Numbered from the stretch's first letter, positions 27,835 to 38,058 are shown. The stretch is 64,000 nt of DNA from JBAXEO01 sp963789515 (GCA_963789515.1 CAWBKW010000002.1:744001-808000); one strand, 5' to 3'. Numbers and translations are program-made. Notes: generated from the letters alone by a model not told the origin.

Positions 27835-30029
27835 GCGACCTCTCTCGGAAGCACGCATTCATCAGGACGCTTGCGTGGAGTATCTATGGCTTGATGCTCG
27901 CGTCGGCGGTGCTGGTGCACGAGAGCGGTCTTCCCGACGCAACCAGGATGCGGCTCGGTGACGCGTTGCTCTACCTTCTACCGATCGCGGCAGCCCTTGT
28001 GGGGGCGCTCTGGCTCGGCCGTCGAACGAGCGGCGTTGAGCGCCGGCTGTGGGTCCTGATCGCAGGAGTCAGCGTCTTGGTGTTGTTGTCCGAGATCTAC
28101 TTCACGTGGTACGCCACGACGATCGACGCCCGTGGGCCGGAGTATCCCGGTGTCTTCCAGGCACTTCAGCTCCTGGCCGTCGTTCTCGGCGTGTGGGTGA
28201 TGGCCACCATGACCACCTTCGGGTCAGCCCCCTTGCGATCAGTCTTCCGGTTCGCGTGCGACGTGTTCGGCGGGCTCATCGTCGTGGCCACGGTCTGCTA
28301 CTGGTTCTTCATTCTCCCGGTGTTCCGCACCGTGGCCGGAGCCACATGGCAGGCAGCCGCAGTCTCCGCCATCTATCCCGTCGTCGGGCTGATGATCGTC
28401 GTCGTCATGAGTCTGGCGACCGGGCGCTGGCGAACGTACCACTGGCGCTCATGGGAGCGTCTCATCGCTGCCGCGTTTCTCCTCTATGGCGCAGGACTGA
28501 TGGTCTCTCCGATGGCAGTCGTCCAAATGAGGGAGGGGTCCGACCCGCAGGGGTCCATCTTGGTGACGGCGGCTCTCGGATTCGGGTACTACCTGCTGGT
28601 CATGGCGATCGTCTACCGCCTCACGGCGCCGAAGGGTGAGGGCATGGCGGAGCCCTGGTTCTTCCCTCGTCGCGGACCGGTGTGGTTTCCGGCGGTGTAT
28701 CCCGTCTTGCTTGCAGCGGCGCTCCCGGTCATCGGCATCGCGGCGTTGCGAATCGGTGAAGACCCGCAGGGGATTCCGGTGACCATCGCCGCGGTCACCC
28801 TTGCCGTCCTGCTGGTCGTCCGGTCGTGGCTGGCGAGTAGCGAGAGGGCCCTCCACAGCCTGTCCGCGAGTACCGACTCGGTATCAGGTGCCTACAACTA
28901 CCGGTACCTGAAGCAGCGGCTTGCGCAAGACCTCGTGTACTCGCAGGCGGCCGGGGCCCAAATCGCTGTCATCACGATCGGCATCGATGGCCTGAGCTCG
29001 ATCTCGCACGTCGGAGGGCGGACCGAAGCCGACCGGGTCATCGCCGCCGCAGCGGCGGCCATCAGGGGGGAAGCGCACGGCGATACCACCCTGTGCCGGG
29101 CTGCTGGCGACACCTACGTCGTGATCGCGAGAGGGCTCGGGGTCACGGGTGCATCCGAGCTCGCGCAGCGGGTCGTCGAGACTGCGAGCCGATCCGTCAA
29201 GACAGCGGGCGCCCAAGCGGGCTTCTCGGCCGGGATCGCGGTGTCGCCGGCTCACGGGAGCCTCGCGGACGACTTGATCGCCCATTCGGGAGAGGCACAA
29301 GTGCTCGCGGGATCGACGGAAGGCGGGGGAGTAGCCACGTACGACGCCGTGCTTGTCGCGGGCGTGGACCCCGCATCGCTCATGGCCGGAGCGCGGGCCA
29401 GGTCGCGACGGTCGACCACGAGGGCACTCGCGGCCGCGGTCGACGCGAGGGACCCCGACACGCGCCGCCATTCCGAGAACGTCGCGGACCTCGCCTCGGG
29501 ACTGGCGCTCGTTCTGGGCCTTTCAGCGGAGAGCGCGACCGTGCTCGAGTTGGCCGCGCGTATGCACGACGTCGGCAAGGTCGGGATCCCTGACGCCGTG
29601 TTGCACGCGCGAGGAATCCTCGACGAAGCGCAGCGGGAGAAGGTGGAACAGCATCCGGTCCTCGGCGAGCGAATCGTCGACGCCGCTCGGCTCGACGAGA
29701 TACTGCCCGCTGTGCGGCACCACCACGAACGATGGGACGGCACCGGATACCCGGACGGGTTGCTCGGCACCGAGATCCCGCTCGACGCTCGCATTCTGGC
29801 AGTCTGTGATGCCTACGAGTCCATGACGGCGCCGCGGAGCTACGGCGGCAGCCTCACAGCACAAGAGGCCATCGCCGAGATCGAACTGTGTGCCGGCACC
29901 CAGTTCGACCCGGACATCGCCGCGGCGTTTTCCCGCATGATTCGGCAGGTGCACCGGACGTCGCCGAGGGACCGGGCCGGCAGACCGAGCGAAGCGCGAT
30001 CGAGCAAGGGTCAAGTCTCCGGAGCCTAG
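27831..30029 (+). CDS. membrane degenerate-GGDEF / HD-GYP protein, paralogue 2
   Basis: A 732-residue paralogue of the preceding gene with the same layout: an N-terminal membrane region of about nine hydrophobic segments (to about residue 335), a GGDEF-like domain and a C-terminal HD-GYP domain. Here the GGDEF signature is AAGDTYVVIA and cannot be catalytic, whereas the HD-GYP site is complete (RMHDVGKVGIPD, HHHERWDGTGYPDGL). It is therefore most likely a c-di-GMP phosphodiesterase whose GGDEF-like domain is at best a GTP-binding regulator. The ATGA overlap indicates that both paralogues are made together. Its end meets the convergent korB gene within four bases. Confidence 0.9.
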   Translation: MSDLSRKHAFIRTLAWSIYGLMLASAVLVHESGLPDATRMRLGDALLYLLPIAAALVGALWLGRRTSGVERRLWVLIAGVSVLVLLSEIYFTWYATTIDARGPEYPGVFQALQLLAVVLGVWVMATMTTFGSAPLRSVFRFACDVFGGLIVVATVCYWFFILPVFRTVAGATWQAAAVSAIYPVVGLMIVVVMSLATGRWRTYHWRSWERLIAAAFLLYGAGLMVSPMAVVQMREGSDPQGSILVTAALGFGYYLLVMAIVYRLTAPKGEGMAEPWFFPRRGPVWFPAVYPVLLAAALPVIGIAALRIGEDPQGIPVTIAAVTLAVLLVVRSWLASSERALHSLSASTDSVSGAYNYRYLKQRLAQDLVYSQAAGAQIAVITIGIDGLSSISHVGGRTEADRVIAAAAAAIRGEAHGDTTLCRAAGDTYVVIARGLGVTGASELAQRVVETASRSVKTAGAQAGFSAGIAVSPAHGSLADDLIAHSGEAQVLAGSTEGGGVATYDAVLVAGVDPASLMAGARARSRRSTTRALAAAVDARDPDTRRHSENVADLASGLALVLGLSAESATVLELAARMHDVGKVGIPDAVLHARGILDEAQREKVEQHPVLGERIVDAARLDEILPAVRHHHERWDGTGYPDGLLGTEIPLDARILAVCDAYESMTAPRSYGGSLTAQEAIAEIELCAGTQFDPDIAAAFSRMIRQVHRTSPRDRAGRPSEARSSKGQVSGA

Positions 30030-30910
30030 CCGAGGGAGGCCACAAGTCCGGAGATGTCGCGTGGTTGCTCGGCACGCTTCCACCCCGGCTCATCGGACGC
30101 TTTGACGCCATCCTCGTAGGTTGGTCTCCCGGATTCCCGGTAGTACACCCCGATAGGAACTCGGCAGTCGTCAGGAGTGCAGACGAGATCGTGAAAGGTC
30201 GAAAGCGACAGTTCGAACGCCTTGACCTTGTCCGAGGTGTCCCACTGGGTCTCGTCGAGTTTGTAGACGCGATCCCTGAACCACTGGAAGGTATCGAGGT
30301 GATTCCAGGTGACGCACGGCTGGAACACGTCGACGAGGGCAAGGCCCTCGTGCGAAAGGGCCTGGACGTAGAGCTGGGTGAGGTGCGGGATGTCCCCGGC
30401 GAATCCCCTCGCTACGAACGTTGCGCCCTCGGCCAGCGCAAGGCCGATCGGATTGGCGGGCTCCTCGAGGACCCCGCCAGGGGTGGAGACGGTCCGCATG
30501 AGATGGTCGGTGGTGGGGGAGGCCTGTCCGGCCGTCAGGCCGTAGATCTGGTTGTTGTGCGCGATGACGGTGAGGTCGGGATTCCTCCTGAGTGCGTGGA
30601 CGAAGTGCCCCATTCCCAGCCCGTAGCCATCGCCGTCACCCATCTCGACGACGACGTGCAGATCGGGGCGGGTGAGGCGAAGCGCCGACGCCGGTGGCAG
30701 CGAGCGTCCGTGCAGCGCATGCATGCCCTGCACATCGAGGAAGTCGGCGCCGTTGCCGTGGCAGCCGATGCCCCACACCACGGCGAACTCGCGTTTCTCC
30801 CAGCCAAGCTCGGCGAGCGCGCGCTTGAGCGCCTCCCACATCCCGAAGTTGCCGCAACCAGGGCACCAGGTCGGTTTGACCGTCGTGGCGAACTCCTTGA
30901 CCTCAGGCAT
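30026..30910 (-). CDS. korB: 2-oxoacid:ferredoxin oxidoreductase, beta subunit
   Basis: A 294-residue TPP-binding beta subunit. The iron-sulfur/TPP segment TWCPGCGNFGMWEALKRAL is at the N-terminus, GIGCHGNG follows, and the Mg-TPP motif GDGDGYGLGMGH...HNNQIYGLTAGQASPTT is intact. This matches the KorB/2-oxoglutarate or branched-chain type rather than pyruvate synthase. Its ATG shares one base with the korA stop codon, so the two are coupled. The enzyme oxidises a 2-oxoacid to acyl-CoA with ferredoxin reduction, or runs in reverse; the precise substrate is not fixed by sequence. Confidence 0.92.
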   Translation of the reverse strand: MPEVKEFATTVKPTWCPGCGNFGMWEALKRALAELGWEKREFAVVWGIGCHGNGADFLDVQGMHALHGRSLPPASALRLTRPDLHVVVEMGDGDGYGLGMGHFVHALRRNPDLTVIAHNNQIYGLTAGQASPTTDHLMRTVSTPGGVLEEPANPIGLALAEGATFVARGFAGDIPHLTQLYVQALSHEGLALVDVFQPCVTWNHLDTFQWFRDRVYKLDETQWDTSDKVKAFELSLSTFHDLVCTPDDCRVPIGVYYRESGRPTYEDGVKASDEPGWKRAEQPRDISGLVASLG

Positions 30911-32716
30911 CAGCGTGCTCCTTCCGGACGAGAGACCGTCCCGGTCTCGGCAAGATCGACGGGTGAGCCGAGGATGCGTCGGACGGTGGCGTAGATCAGT
31001 TCGGGGGAGAAGGGCCGACCATCGGTGCGATTCAGCCGATGTCCCGGCTCTCTGAGGCAGTGCTCCCGAATGAGACCCTCGAGCTGGCCGGTGGCGTTGC
31101 CCTCGATGACGAGCGACCGCTTCGAGCGCTCCAGGAACTCGGCGACCCGAACCTTGGGGAAGGGCCAGACCGTGACCAGTTGGAGCATGTTGACGGTGAT
31201 GCCGTCCGCCTCCAGCCACTTCATCGCTTCGCGAGCCGGCATCTTGGTGCTGCCGAACAGCACGATGGAGAGGTCTGCGACACGCGGTCCGTACTCCGCC
31301 GGTGGCGGGACGAGCTCGGCGGCGAGCGTCTGCTTTCTGAGACGCTTTGCGTTCTGGGCCGTGCGCGTCGCCGCATCCTCCGCCGCCCAGCCGCGGGCGT
31401 CGTGCTCGTAGCTGCTGACGAGCTGGAGCGCGCCCTCAACGCCGGGCAGAGCGCGAGGTGACACTCCGGAGTCGGTGACTTCGTAGCGTGCGTACTCCGC
31501 AACCTCGCCCTCAGTGATGAGATCGCCACGTTCGATGACCACGGCACTCGTGTCGGGCAGTGGGACGGTCTGTCGGTTGTCCGAGAGGTACGTGTCTCCA
31601 AGGATGATGACCGGAGTCTGCAGTCGATCGGCAAGGTTGAAAGCCCGCCAGGTCAGATCGAACGCCTCGGACTGATCACCTGGAGCAAGGACCACGCGCG
31701 GGAACTCACCCTGCGCTGCATGGATGGCGAAGCGAAGGTCCGACTGCTCGGTCCACGTGGGAAGCCCGGTCGCCGGTCCGGGGCGGGTGAACAGCCCGAC
31801 GACGATCGCCGACTCGCTGACCCCGGCGAATCCGAGCGCTTCGACCATGAGTGAGAACCCCCCGCCGGACGTCGCGCACATCGAACGCGTTCCGCCGAAG
31901 GCCGCACCGATCACCATGTTGATCGCGGCGATCTCGTCCTCGGTGTGCTTGACCACGACGCCCTGGCTGTCGGCGTTCTTGGCCATGAAGTGCAGCAGCG
32001 AGCTGGCGGGGGTCATCGGATAGGCCGCATAGAAGCCCAGTCCGGCGGCGAGCGCTCCGAGTCCGCAGGCCTCGTTGCCGTCGAGGAGCGCGAACGGACG
32101 AGGCTCGCGCGGCTCCAGCCGGTGGGGGAAGGAACAACGGATGGTGCTGGAGACCTCGTAGCCCCGCGTGGCGGCCGCCACGTTCTGCTCGGCGACCTCG
32201 GGCGCTTTGTGGGCGAACTGCGCGCGGAGCGAATCGAGGAGGCCCTCGAGCGGGAACCCGAGCTGGCCGAGCACCGCGCCCAACGCGACCACATTGCGCA
32301 TGATCTTGATCCCGCCCACCTCGTACACGATCTCGGTGAGCGGGACCGGGACCAGGCAGAGGTCGTCCCGTCCGCCGAGGTCGAGGTCGGCTGCCGAGAC
32401 GTCCTTGGGGTCGAACACGACCGCGGCTCCCTCGGTGAGTTCTCCGAGGTGGAGGCCGATGGTCGCTGAGTCCAGCGCGAGCAGGATGTCGGTGGGCATG
32501 ACGTGGCGAGAAGATCTCCTCCTCGCTCACGCGAAGGTGATAGGTGTTGTGACCGCCCTTGATCAGCGACGGGTACTCCGTCAGGTCGAACGTGTGGTAG
32601 CCGCCGCGAGCGAAGACCCGGGCGAGCGTCTGTCCGGCTGCCTTGATCCCGAAACCGGCCGGCCCACCGATTCGGATTCGGACCTCGGGCCCGTAGGGTG
32701 CAGCTTGAGATGGCAC
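30910..32716 (-). CDS. korA: 2-oxoacid:ferredoxin oxidoreductase, fused gamma-alpha subunit (one frame break)
   Basis: About 601 residues after removal of one extra base near 32500. The N-terminal gamma domain (RIGGPAGFGIKAAGQ, YPSLIKGGHNTYHLRVSEEEI) joins the break region, then the remaining gamma part and the alpha pyrimidine-binding domain (YPMTPASSLLHFMA, KHTEDEIAAINMVIGA, TSGGGFSLMVE) follow. A GTG at 32716 with AAGGAG 6 nt upstream is preferred to an ATG at 32752. It pairs with KorB to form the fused-gamma-alpha class common in anaerobes and archaea. It is divergent from coaBC, with only about 50 bases between. Confidence 0.9.
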
Positions 32717-32767
32717 GGCGCGCTCCTTCGATACGGACTGTTGATGCGACATGCCATACTTGTTCCC

Positions 32768-34021
32768 ATGACGCCCTCATCGGAAAAGCCCTTGGTCGTA
32801 CTCGGCGTGACCGGCTGCATCGCGGCCTACAAGGCGTGCGAACTGGCGCGGACCCTCATGCGCGCCGAATGCCGGGTCAAGGTCGTGATGACCGAAGCCG
32901 CGACACGGTTCGTGGGACCGACGACGTTTCGCGCGCTGACCGGTGAGCCGGTCGCCGTCGGGTTGTGGGACGAGGCCGACGCGCGCGTGCACCATGTCTC
33001 GCTCGCCGAGGAGGCCGACGTCTTCGCCGTCGTTCCGGCCACGGCGAACACGCTCGCCAAGCTGGCGTGCGGGCGAGCGGACGACCTGCTCTCGACCACC
33101 GCGCTCGCCACCGAGGCGACGCTGGTGCTCGCGCCCGCGATGAACGTGCACATGTGGCGTGCCGACGCGACTCGGACGGCGGTCGACGCCTTGCGGGCAC
33201 GCGGCGCGGTCGTCATCGCGCCCGAGACCGGCGAGCTCGCCTGCGGAGACGTGGGCGAGGGCAGACTCGCGGGCCTCGACAGGATCGCGGAAGTGATCAT
33301 CGCCGAGGCGAGGCGCACGCGCGATCTCGAGGGAGTCGGCGTGCTCGTCACGGCCGGCCCGACCCGTGAGGCGATCGACCCGGTCCGCTTCCTGAGCAAC
33401 GCGTCGAGCGGCAAGACCGGCTACGCCGATCGCCGATGAGGCCGCACGGCGCGGCGCCGAGGGTGACGCTCGTGAGCGGTCCGACGACGCTTCCGGATCC
33501 GTTCGGCGTTCACACGGTCCGGGTGACCACCGCCGAGCAGATGCGGCTCGCGTGTGTCGCCGCCTATCCCGAGTGCGACGTGCTGGTCGCCGCCGCGGCG
33601 GTCTCGGACTTCCGACCGGTCGAGCCCCACGCGCACAAACAGGACAAGGCGTCCGCGGGACTCGTGATCGAGACCGAGCGCACCGCCGACATCCTGGCCG
33701 AGCTCGCGGCCCGAGAAGGCCGGGCGCTTCGTGATCGGATTCGCCGCCCAGACGCGCGACGTGCTCGCCGCGGCCTCGCGCAAACTCGCCGAGAAGCGCC
33801 TCGACGCGGTCGTCGCCAACGACGTCTCGGAGTCCGGGCTGGGCTTCTCGGCGGATGACAATCGCGTCTGGATAGTGACCGCCGACGCCGTCGAAGAGAT
33901 GCCGGTCATGAACAAGGCGCGGATAGCAGCCGAGCTGTGGGAGCGTTTCGCGCCTGCGGCCCGCCGAGCTGCCGAGCTTCGCAGGAAGGGAGACGATCGT
34001 GAAGCACCAGCTGGAGGGTAA
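32768..34021 (+). CDS. coaBC: phosphopantothenoylcysteine decarboxylase/synthetase (three frame breaks)
   Basis: Bifunctional CoaBC of coenzyme A synthesis, about 416 residues when extra bases near 33430, 33461 and 33727 are removed. The flavin CoaC half has LGVTGCIAAYKA, the PATANTLAKLACGRADDLL and APAMNVHMW motifs and the catalytic cysteine in GELACGD. The CoaB half has VTAGPTREAIDPVRFLSNASSGK and, after the breaks, VTLVSGP, AAAVSDFRP and the catalytic lysine region HKQDKAS. The gene is essential in nearly all bacteria, so three separate breaks are much more likely to be sequence errors than decay. Confidence 0.9.
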
Positions 34022-34364
34022 CGCCAAGCGGCTGTCGGCCTACGTCGGCGAGGACGAGATGTATCACGACAAGCCCCTCTATCAGGCGCTGGTCGAGCAG
34101 TCGCGGCTGCAGGGGTGCGCGGGTGCGACGGCATTGCGGGGGATGGCGGGGTTCGGCGCCTCGAGCCGCGACGTCGCCAAGCACGGGCTTCGCATGTCGA
34201 CCGACTGTCCGGTCCTCGTCAGCGTGATCGACGACTCCGTCCGAGTGACCGCGCTCGCCGAGGTGTGGTCGGCGATGCTGCCTGCAGGGCTGATCACGCT
34301 CGAGGACGTTCACGTGGTGCTCTACTGCGGTGACGATCCCGAGGCCGACCAGGGCGTCGAGTAG
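33999..34364 (+). CDS. DUF190 family protein
   Basis: A 121-residue protein of the DUF190 family, a small PII-like ferredoxin-fold protein. The core YQALVEQSRLQGCAGATALRGMAGFG and the later PVLVSVIDDSVRV are typical. Relatives are often found beside the fluoride exporter gene crcB, but no crcB is seen here. GTG at 33999 follows AGGAAGGGAG, and the gene overlaps the end of coaBC by 23 bases. Ligand and function are unknown; a nucleotide-binding regulatory role is an inference from the fold. Confidence 0.85.
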   Translation: MKHQLEGNAKRLSAYVGEDEMYHDKPLYQALVEQSRLQGCAGATALRGMAGFGASSRDVAKHGLRMSTDCPVLVSVIDDSVRVTALAEVWSAMLPAGLITLEDVHVVLYCGDDPEADQGVE

Positions 34365-34404
34365 CGCGGGTCCGCTTCGCGCCCAGCGTCGCGGCAGGCG
34401 CGGG

Positions 34405-34433
34405 TTGCCTGCGGGCTGCGGTGCAGGTAGGAT
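34405..34433 (+). promoter_or_regulatory. promoter of tRNA-Pro
   Basis: TTGCCT (34405-34410), exactly 17 nt, then TAGGAT (34428-34433), 24 nt before the tRNA 5' end. Confidence 0.65.
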
Positions 34434-34456
34434 ATCGCCTTGCCGCTTGTCGGCGT

Positions 34457-34533
<77 letters not shown>

Positions 34534-34547
34534 TCGCTTCAACCTTG

Positions 34548-34572
34548 GAACCGGTCCCTGTGGGGCCGGTTC
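34548..34572 (+). terminator. terminator after tRNA-Pro
   Basis: GAACCGG (34548-34554) pairs with CCGGTTC (34566-34572), extended by TCCC/GGGG pairs inside, followed by TTGCGTTCTC. It lies 15 nt after the tRNA. Confidence 0.75.
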
Positions 34573-34671
34573 TTGCGTTCTCCGACCGAGCCGTGGCGTG
34601 CTACGGCGACTGAAAGCGAACGCGTTCGACTGCAAGGGTCGGACGGTGCCTTTGCTGCACCACGTGCCGGT

Positions 34672-34699
34672 TTGAGTCGAAGAGACCACTCCCTATACT
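34672..34699 (+). promoter_or_regulatory. promoter of the acyl-CoA synthetase gene
   Basis: TTGAGT (34672-34677), 16-nt spacer, TATACT (34694-34699). It predicts a leader of about 110 nt before the ATG at 34815. Confidence 0.55.
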
Positions 34700-34814
34700 A
34701 CGAGGAGCTGCGCTCCGACGCGGGCAGCGTCGTCTCAGACTTCCGGGATACAGGAGTGAATCCGATGGTGCGATTTCGCAGGGGAGAAGGAACTCGAACC
34801 CGTGTGAGCGCGTC

Positions 34815-37019
34815 ATGGTGACAGAATCGGCGGACGCCCGAAGTGAGGCAGCCGCGGTCGTGGCTGCAGCGGTAGCTCAGGGTCTCGGCGCGCTGGACGA
34901 ATGGCAGGCGAAGCGGCTGCTCGCCGGCTACGGGATCTCCGTCCCCGAGGGTGGCCTCGCGCGCAACGAGGACGAGGCCGCCGCAATCGCCCGGCGGCTC
35001 GACGGTCCGGTGGTTGTCAAGGCGATCGGACCGCGCATCAGCCACAAGACCGAGCACGGGCTGGTCGCTCTGGACCTCCGTGGGGACGAGGCCGTGCGCA
35101 CCGCTGCTCGCTCGCTTCTGGCGCTCACCGAAGGTCAGGACGCCATGCTCCTCGTCGAGCGGATGGTCCGGGGAGCGCGCGAGTTCATGATCGGCATGAA
35201 GCGCGATCCCTCCTTCGGCCCCGTCGTCGTCTTCGGCATCGGAGGAATCTTCGCCGAGGCCCACAAGGACATCGCGCTCGGCGTGACGCCTTTGGAGGAC
35301 CAAGACATCGAGGGCATGCTCGAGGGAATCAGGGCGAGCGTGCTGCTCGACGACTTCCGCGGCCTGCCGCCTGTGGATCGCGCGACACTGGTCGCGAGCA
35401 ATCCGCGCGCTTGCGCGCATCGCCGAGGACCATCCGTCAGTGACCGAGATCGACGTGAATCCGCTCATCGTGGAAGGCGCGAAGCCGGTGGCCGCCGATG
35501 CGCTCGTGATCCTCGATCCCGCGGTGGAGCCAGGCGCATCAGCCCCACGTGCCACCGCGTTCCCGGATCTGACCCCCTTGTTCGCGCCGCGCGCCGTCAC
35601 GGTCATCGGCGCCTCGAGCGACCCTCAACAAATGGGGCGGATGGCTCCTCCGCAACCTCATCGACGGCGGCTTCGCCGGGCCGATCTACCCTGTCAACGG
35701 TCGTGGTGGCACCGTGTCCGGTCTGCCAGCCTTCGCCAGCATCGCGGAGCTACCGGAAGCCCCGGACCTGGCGCTGGTGGCGGTGGGGGCCGCTCACGTG
35801 AATGGTGCAATCGAGCAGTGCGGCGAGCGCGGGATCCCGGTCGCGCTCGTGGTGGCTGCGGGCTTCTCGGAGGCTGGCGAGGCGGGGGCCGCACTGGAAG
35901 CGCAGCTGGTCAAAACGGCCCATGACGCGCGGGTCACACTCATCGGCCCCAATTGCATGGGAATGCTCGCGACGCACAGCAGGCTCCACGCAGTCGGCTT
36001 CCTGGAGTTGAAGCCGAAAGCCGGGGGCTTAAGCATCATCTCCCAGTCCGGGAACATCGGCGTACAGCTCATCACCAGGGCCGAGCGGCGGGGCGTCGGC
36101 ATAGACAAGTACGTTTCGGTCGGCAACCAGGCCAGCACGAGCGCGCTCGATGTGCTCGACGCGCTCGGAGATGACCCGGAAACAACAGCCGTCCTCGTCT
36201 ATCTCGAAGAGGTCGGCGACGGATGTCGCTTCCTCGACGTCATGCGCCGCATCACGCGCAAGAAGCCCGTCGTGGTCCTGCCCGGCGGCATGACGGACTA
36301 TGGCCGCCGCGCAGCCGCATCGCACACCGGCGCCATGGCGGGTTCGACTGATACCTTCCTAGCCGCGACGCGTCAGACGGGCTGCCTCGTGCGAACGGGC
36401 CCTGACGAGAGCATGGACCTGGCGCTGTGTCTTTGCGCGCTCCCGCTGCCAGCGGGCCGCCGCGTGGCCATCATGACCCTCGGTGGGGGGTGGGGCGTGC
36501 TGGCGGCGGACGAGCTGGCCCGCAACGACCTCGAGTTGGCCGAGCTTGAGCCTCAGGTGCTCTCCGCGCTGGACGCGCTCCTGCCCGGCTACTGGTGCCG
36601 TAGTAACCCGGTCGATCTCGTGGCGGCGGTGAGCCCGGATCTCGCAGCCAGCTACGCTGACGATGCTCGCCGAGAGCGAGGTTGTGGACGCGGTCGTCGT
36701 ACTAGGCATCCTCCGCAGTCCGTCCACCGGCTGGACGTCAGACGATGCAGTGTCCGCGGGCGTGCCGGGCGGACCGGGCCGCGGCAGTTTCAACCCCGCC
36801 GAGGTCGCCTTTCTCGAGCGCGTGACAGAGCTCATGGAGAGCACCGGCAAACCGATCATCAACGTTCCCCTCCGCCCGCTCGAGGCCGCGACCTTCCCGG
36901 GCGGCGCGCGATACGATCCGGTCATCCTCTACTCGCCGGTCGCCGCGGTGCGCGCGCTCGCCGCCATGGCCTGGTACGGCGAGTACGTCGCCGCACAGGT
37001 GGGTCCTCCATCTTCGTGA
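34815..37019 (+). CDS. ADP-forming acyl-CoA synthetase, beta-alpha order (three frame breaks)
   Basis: About 733 residues after removing extra bases near 35398, 35633 and 36661. An ATP-grasp (beta) domain comes first (KRLLAGYGISVPEGGL, VVKAIGPRISHKTEHG, FGIGGIFAEAHKD, EIDVNPLIVEG), followed by a CoA-binding domain (VTVIGASSDP, RNLIDGGFAGPIYPVN) and succinyl-CoA-ligase-like domains with the phosphohistidine region (AAASHTGAMAGS). The enzyme makes ATP from acyl-CoA during fermentation, or activates acids with ATP. In most fused bacterial enzymes the alpha part precedes the ATP-grasp part; here the order is reversed. The acid substrate is not determined. Confidence 0.85.
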
Positions 37020-37466
37020 CGCGGGAAGGCAGACGCTGGATGAGAGGCCCGGTAGGAGCCGAGGTCCAGGTCCTCGGCGCTCCGCCTCCGCCTGAGGTGC
37101 GCGCATTCCTGGGTATACCCCTAGTGAGAGCGGCGTGCCGTTGCTGTGAGGGTAGCTGTCCGCCAGTGCCACGGCGGCGTATGCAGGGTCGCGCCTGCGA
37201 CCAGGGCCACCAAGATGCCGAGCAGTACGACGCGAGTGAGTCTGTGCGAGCATTCTGGATTCTCCCGCCTGAGTCTGTGCTCATGCTGTCCGGGTGTCGC
37301 AGGACGCGACTCGCGGGTTGACGCCGCCAGGTCGCTTAAGGTACCTTTATGGAGGCGGCAAAGAGCACAATACCCGCAAGCATCTATCGGATCACCTTCG
37401 CTGGGGCGAAGGAGTCGAGAAGATGCCGTGTCAACGTTCACGGTGTCTCGGCGGGGGGATGGCAAG
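37020..37466 (+). promoter_or_regulatory. gap with promoter and structured leader before the secreted protein
   Basis: 447 bases without a supported gene. TTGACG (37318-37323) with TACCTT 18 nt on (37342-37347) is a likely promoter. The leader after it can fold: GCATCT (37380-37385) with AGATGC (37421-37426) enclosing the perfect hairpin CCTTCGC/GCGAAGG (37395-37401, 37406-37412), then CCGTG..CACGG. I could not match it to a known riboswitch. Confidence 0.4.
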
Positions 37467-38036
37467 ATGCGATCGCGAAGTGTTCGACGCTTGGGGTCTT
37501 GGGCGTTCGTGTTGGGGCTCGCCGTCCTGTTGATCCTGCCTGCGTCGGCCGCTGCGGCGCCCGTGCTGGTCGATGACACGGCGTTCACGTACGGTCCGAC
37601 CGCGGGGGACTGGACGGTCTACTCGGATCCGCTCATGTCAGGCGGCAGCAACCACTACAGCGGCGCGACCGGTGCCTGGGCGACGGTCCAGTTCTCCGGC
37701 GTCGCGGTCACCTTCATTTCGACCACCGGGAACAACAGGGGCGATGCGCGTATCTTCCTCGATGGCGTGGATCAGGGGATCGTCAGCCAGTACAGCGCGG
37801 CGCTGCAGTACCGGCAGCCTCTCTGGACCAAGACGGGTCTCACGCCCGGGAATCACACGCTGCGAATCGAACGCGCCGGCACGGGTGGCGGCCCGTACGT
37901 CGAGGTCGACGCCATCGAGTACGAGCCGGTGCCGCCTGTGGTCTCGACTTCGGCGTCATCTTGGTGGGGCGTCGCGATGCTCCTGTTCGCGGGCGTGGGC
38001 GTGGTAGCGCTCGGCCGGCGACGACTCGCTCGCTAG
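37467..38036 (+). CDS. secreted beta-sandwich protein with C-terminal membrane anchor
   Basis: A 189-residue exported protein. Signal peptide: basic start MRSRSVRRLGSW, hydrophobic core to about residue 27, then ASAAAAP. The middle (about residues 32-155) looks like a galactose-binding-like beta-sandwich of the type attached to carbohydrate-active enzymes (SGATGAWATVQFSGVAVTFI, DARIFLDGVDQG, GLTPGNHTLRIERAGT, EVDAIEYEP). It ends in a hydrophobic helix (WWGVAMLLFAGVGVVAL) and RRRLAR, a sorting-like membrane anchor without an LPxTG motif. The frame is open upstream, but ATG 37467 gives the only good signal peptide. Ligand unknown. Confidence 0.75.
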   Translation: MRSRSVRRLGSWAFVLGLAVLLILPASAAAAPVLVDDTAFTYGPTAGDWTVYSDPLMSGGSNHYSGATGAWATVQFSGVAVTFISTTGNNRGDARIFLDGVDQGIVSQYSAALQYRQPLWTKTGLTPGNHTLRIERAGTGGGPYVEVDAIEYEPVPPVVSTSASSWWGVAMLLFAGVGVVALGRRRLAR

Positions 38037-38058
38037 TTCCTCTCCGAGGATTCTCCCT

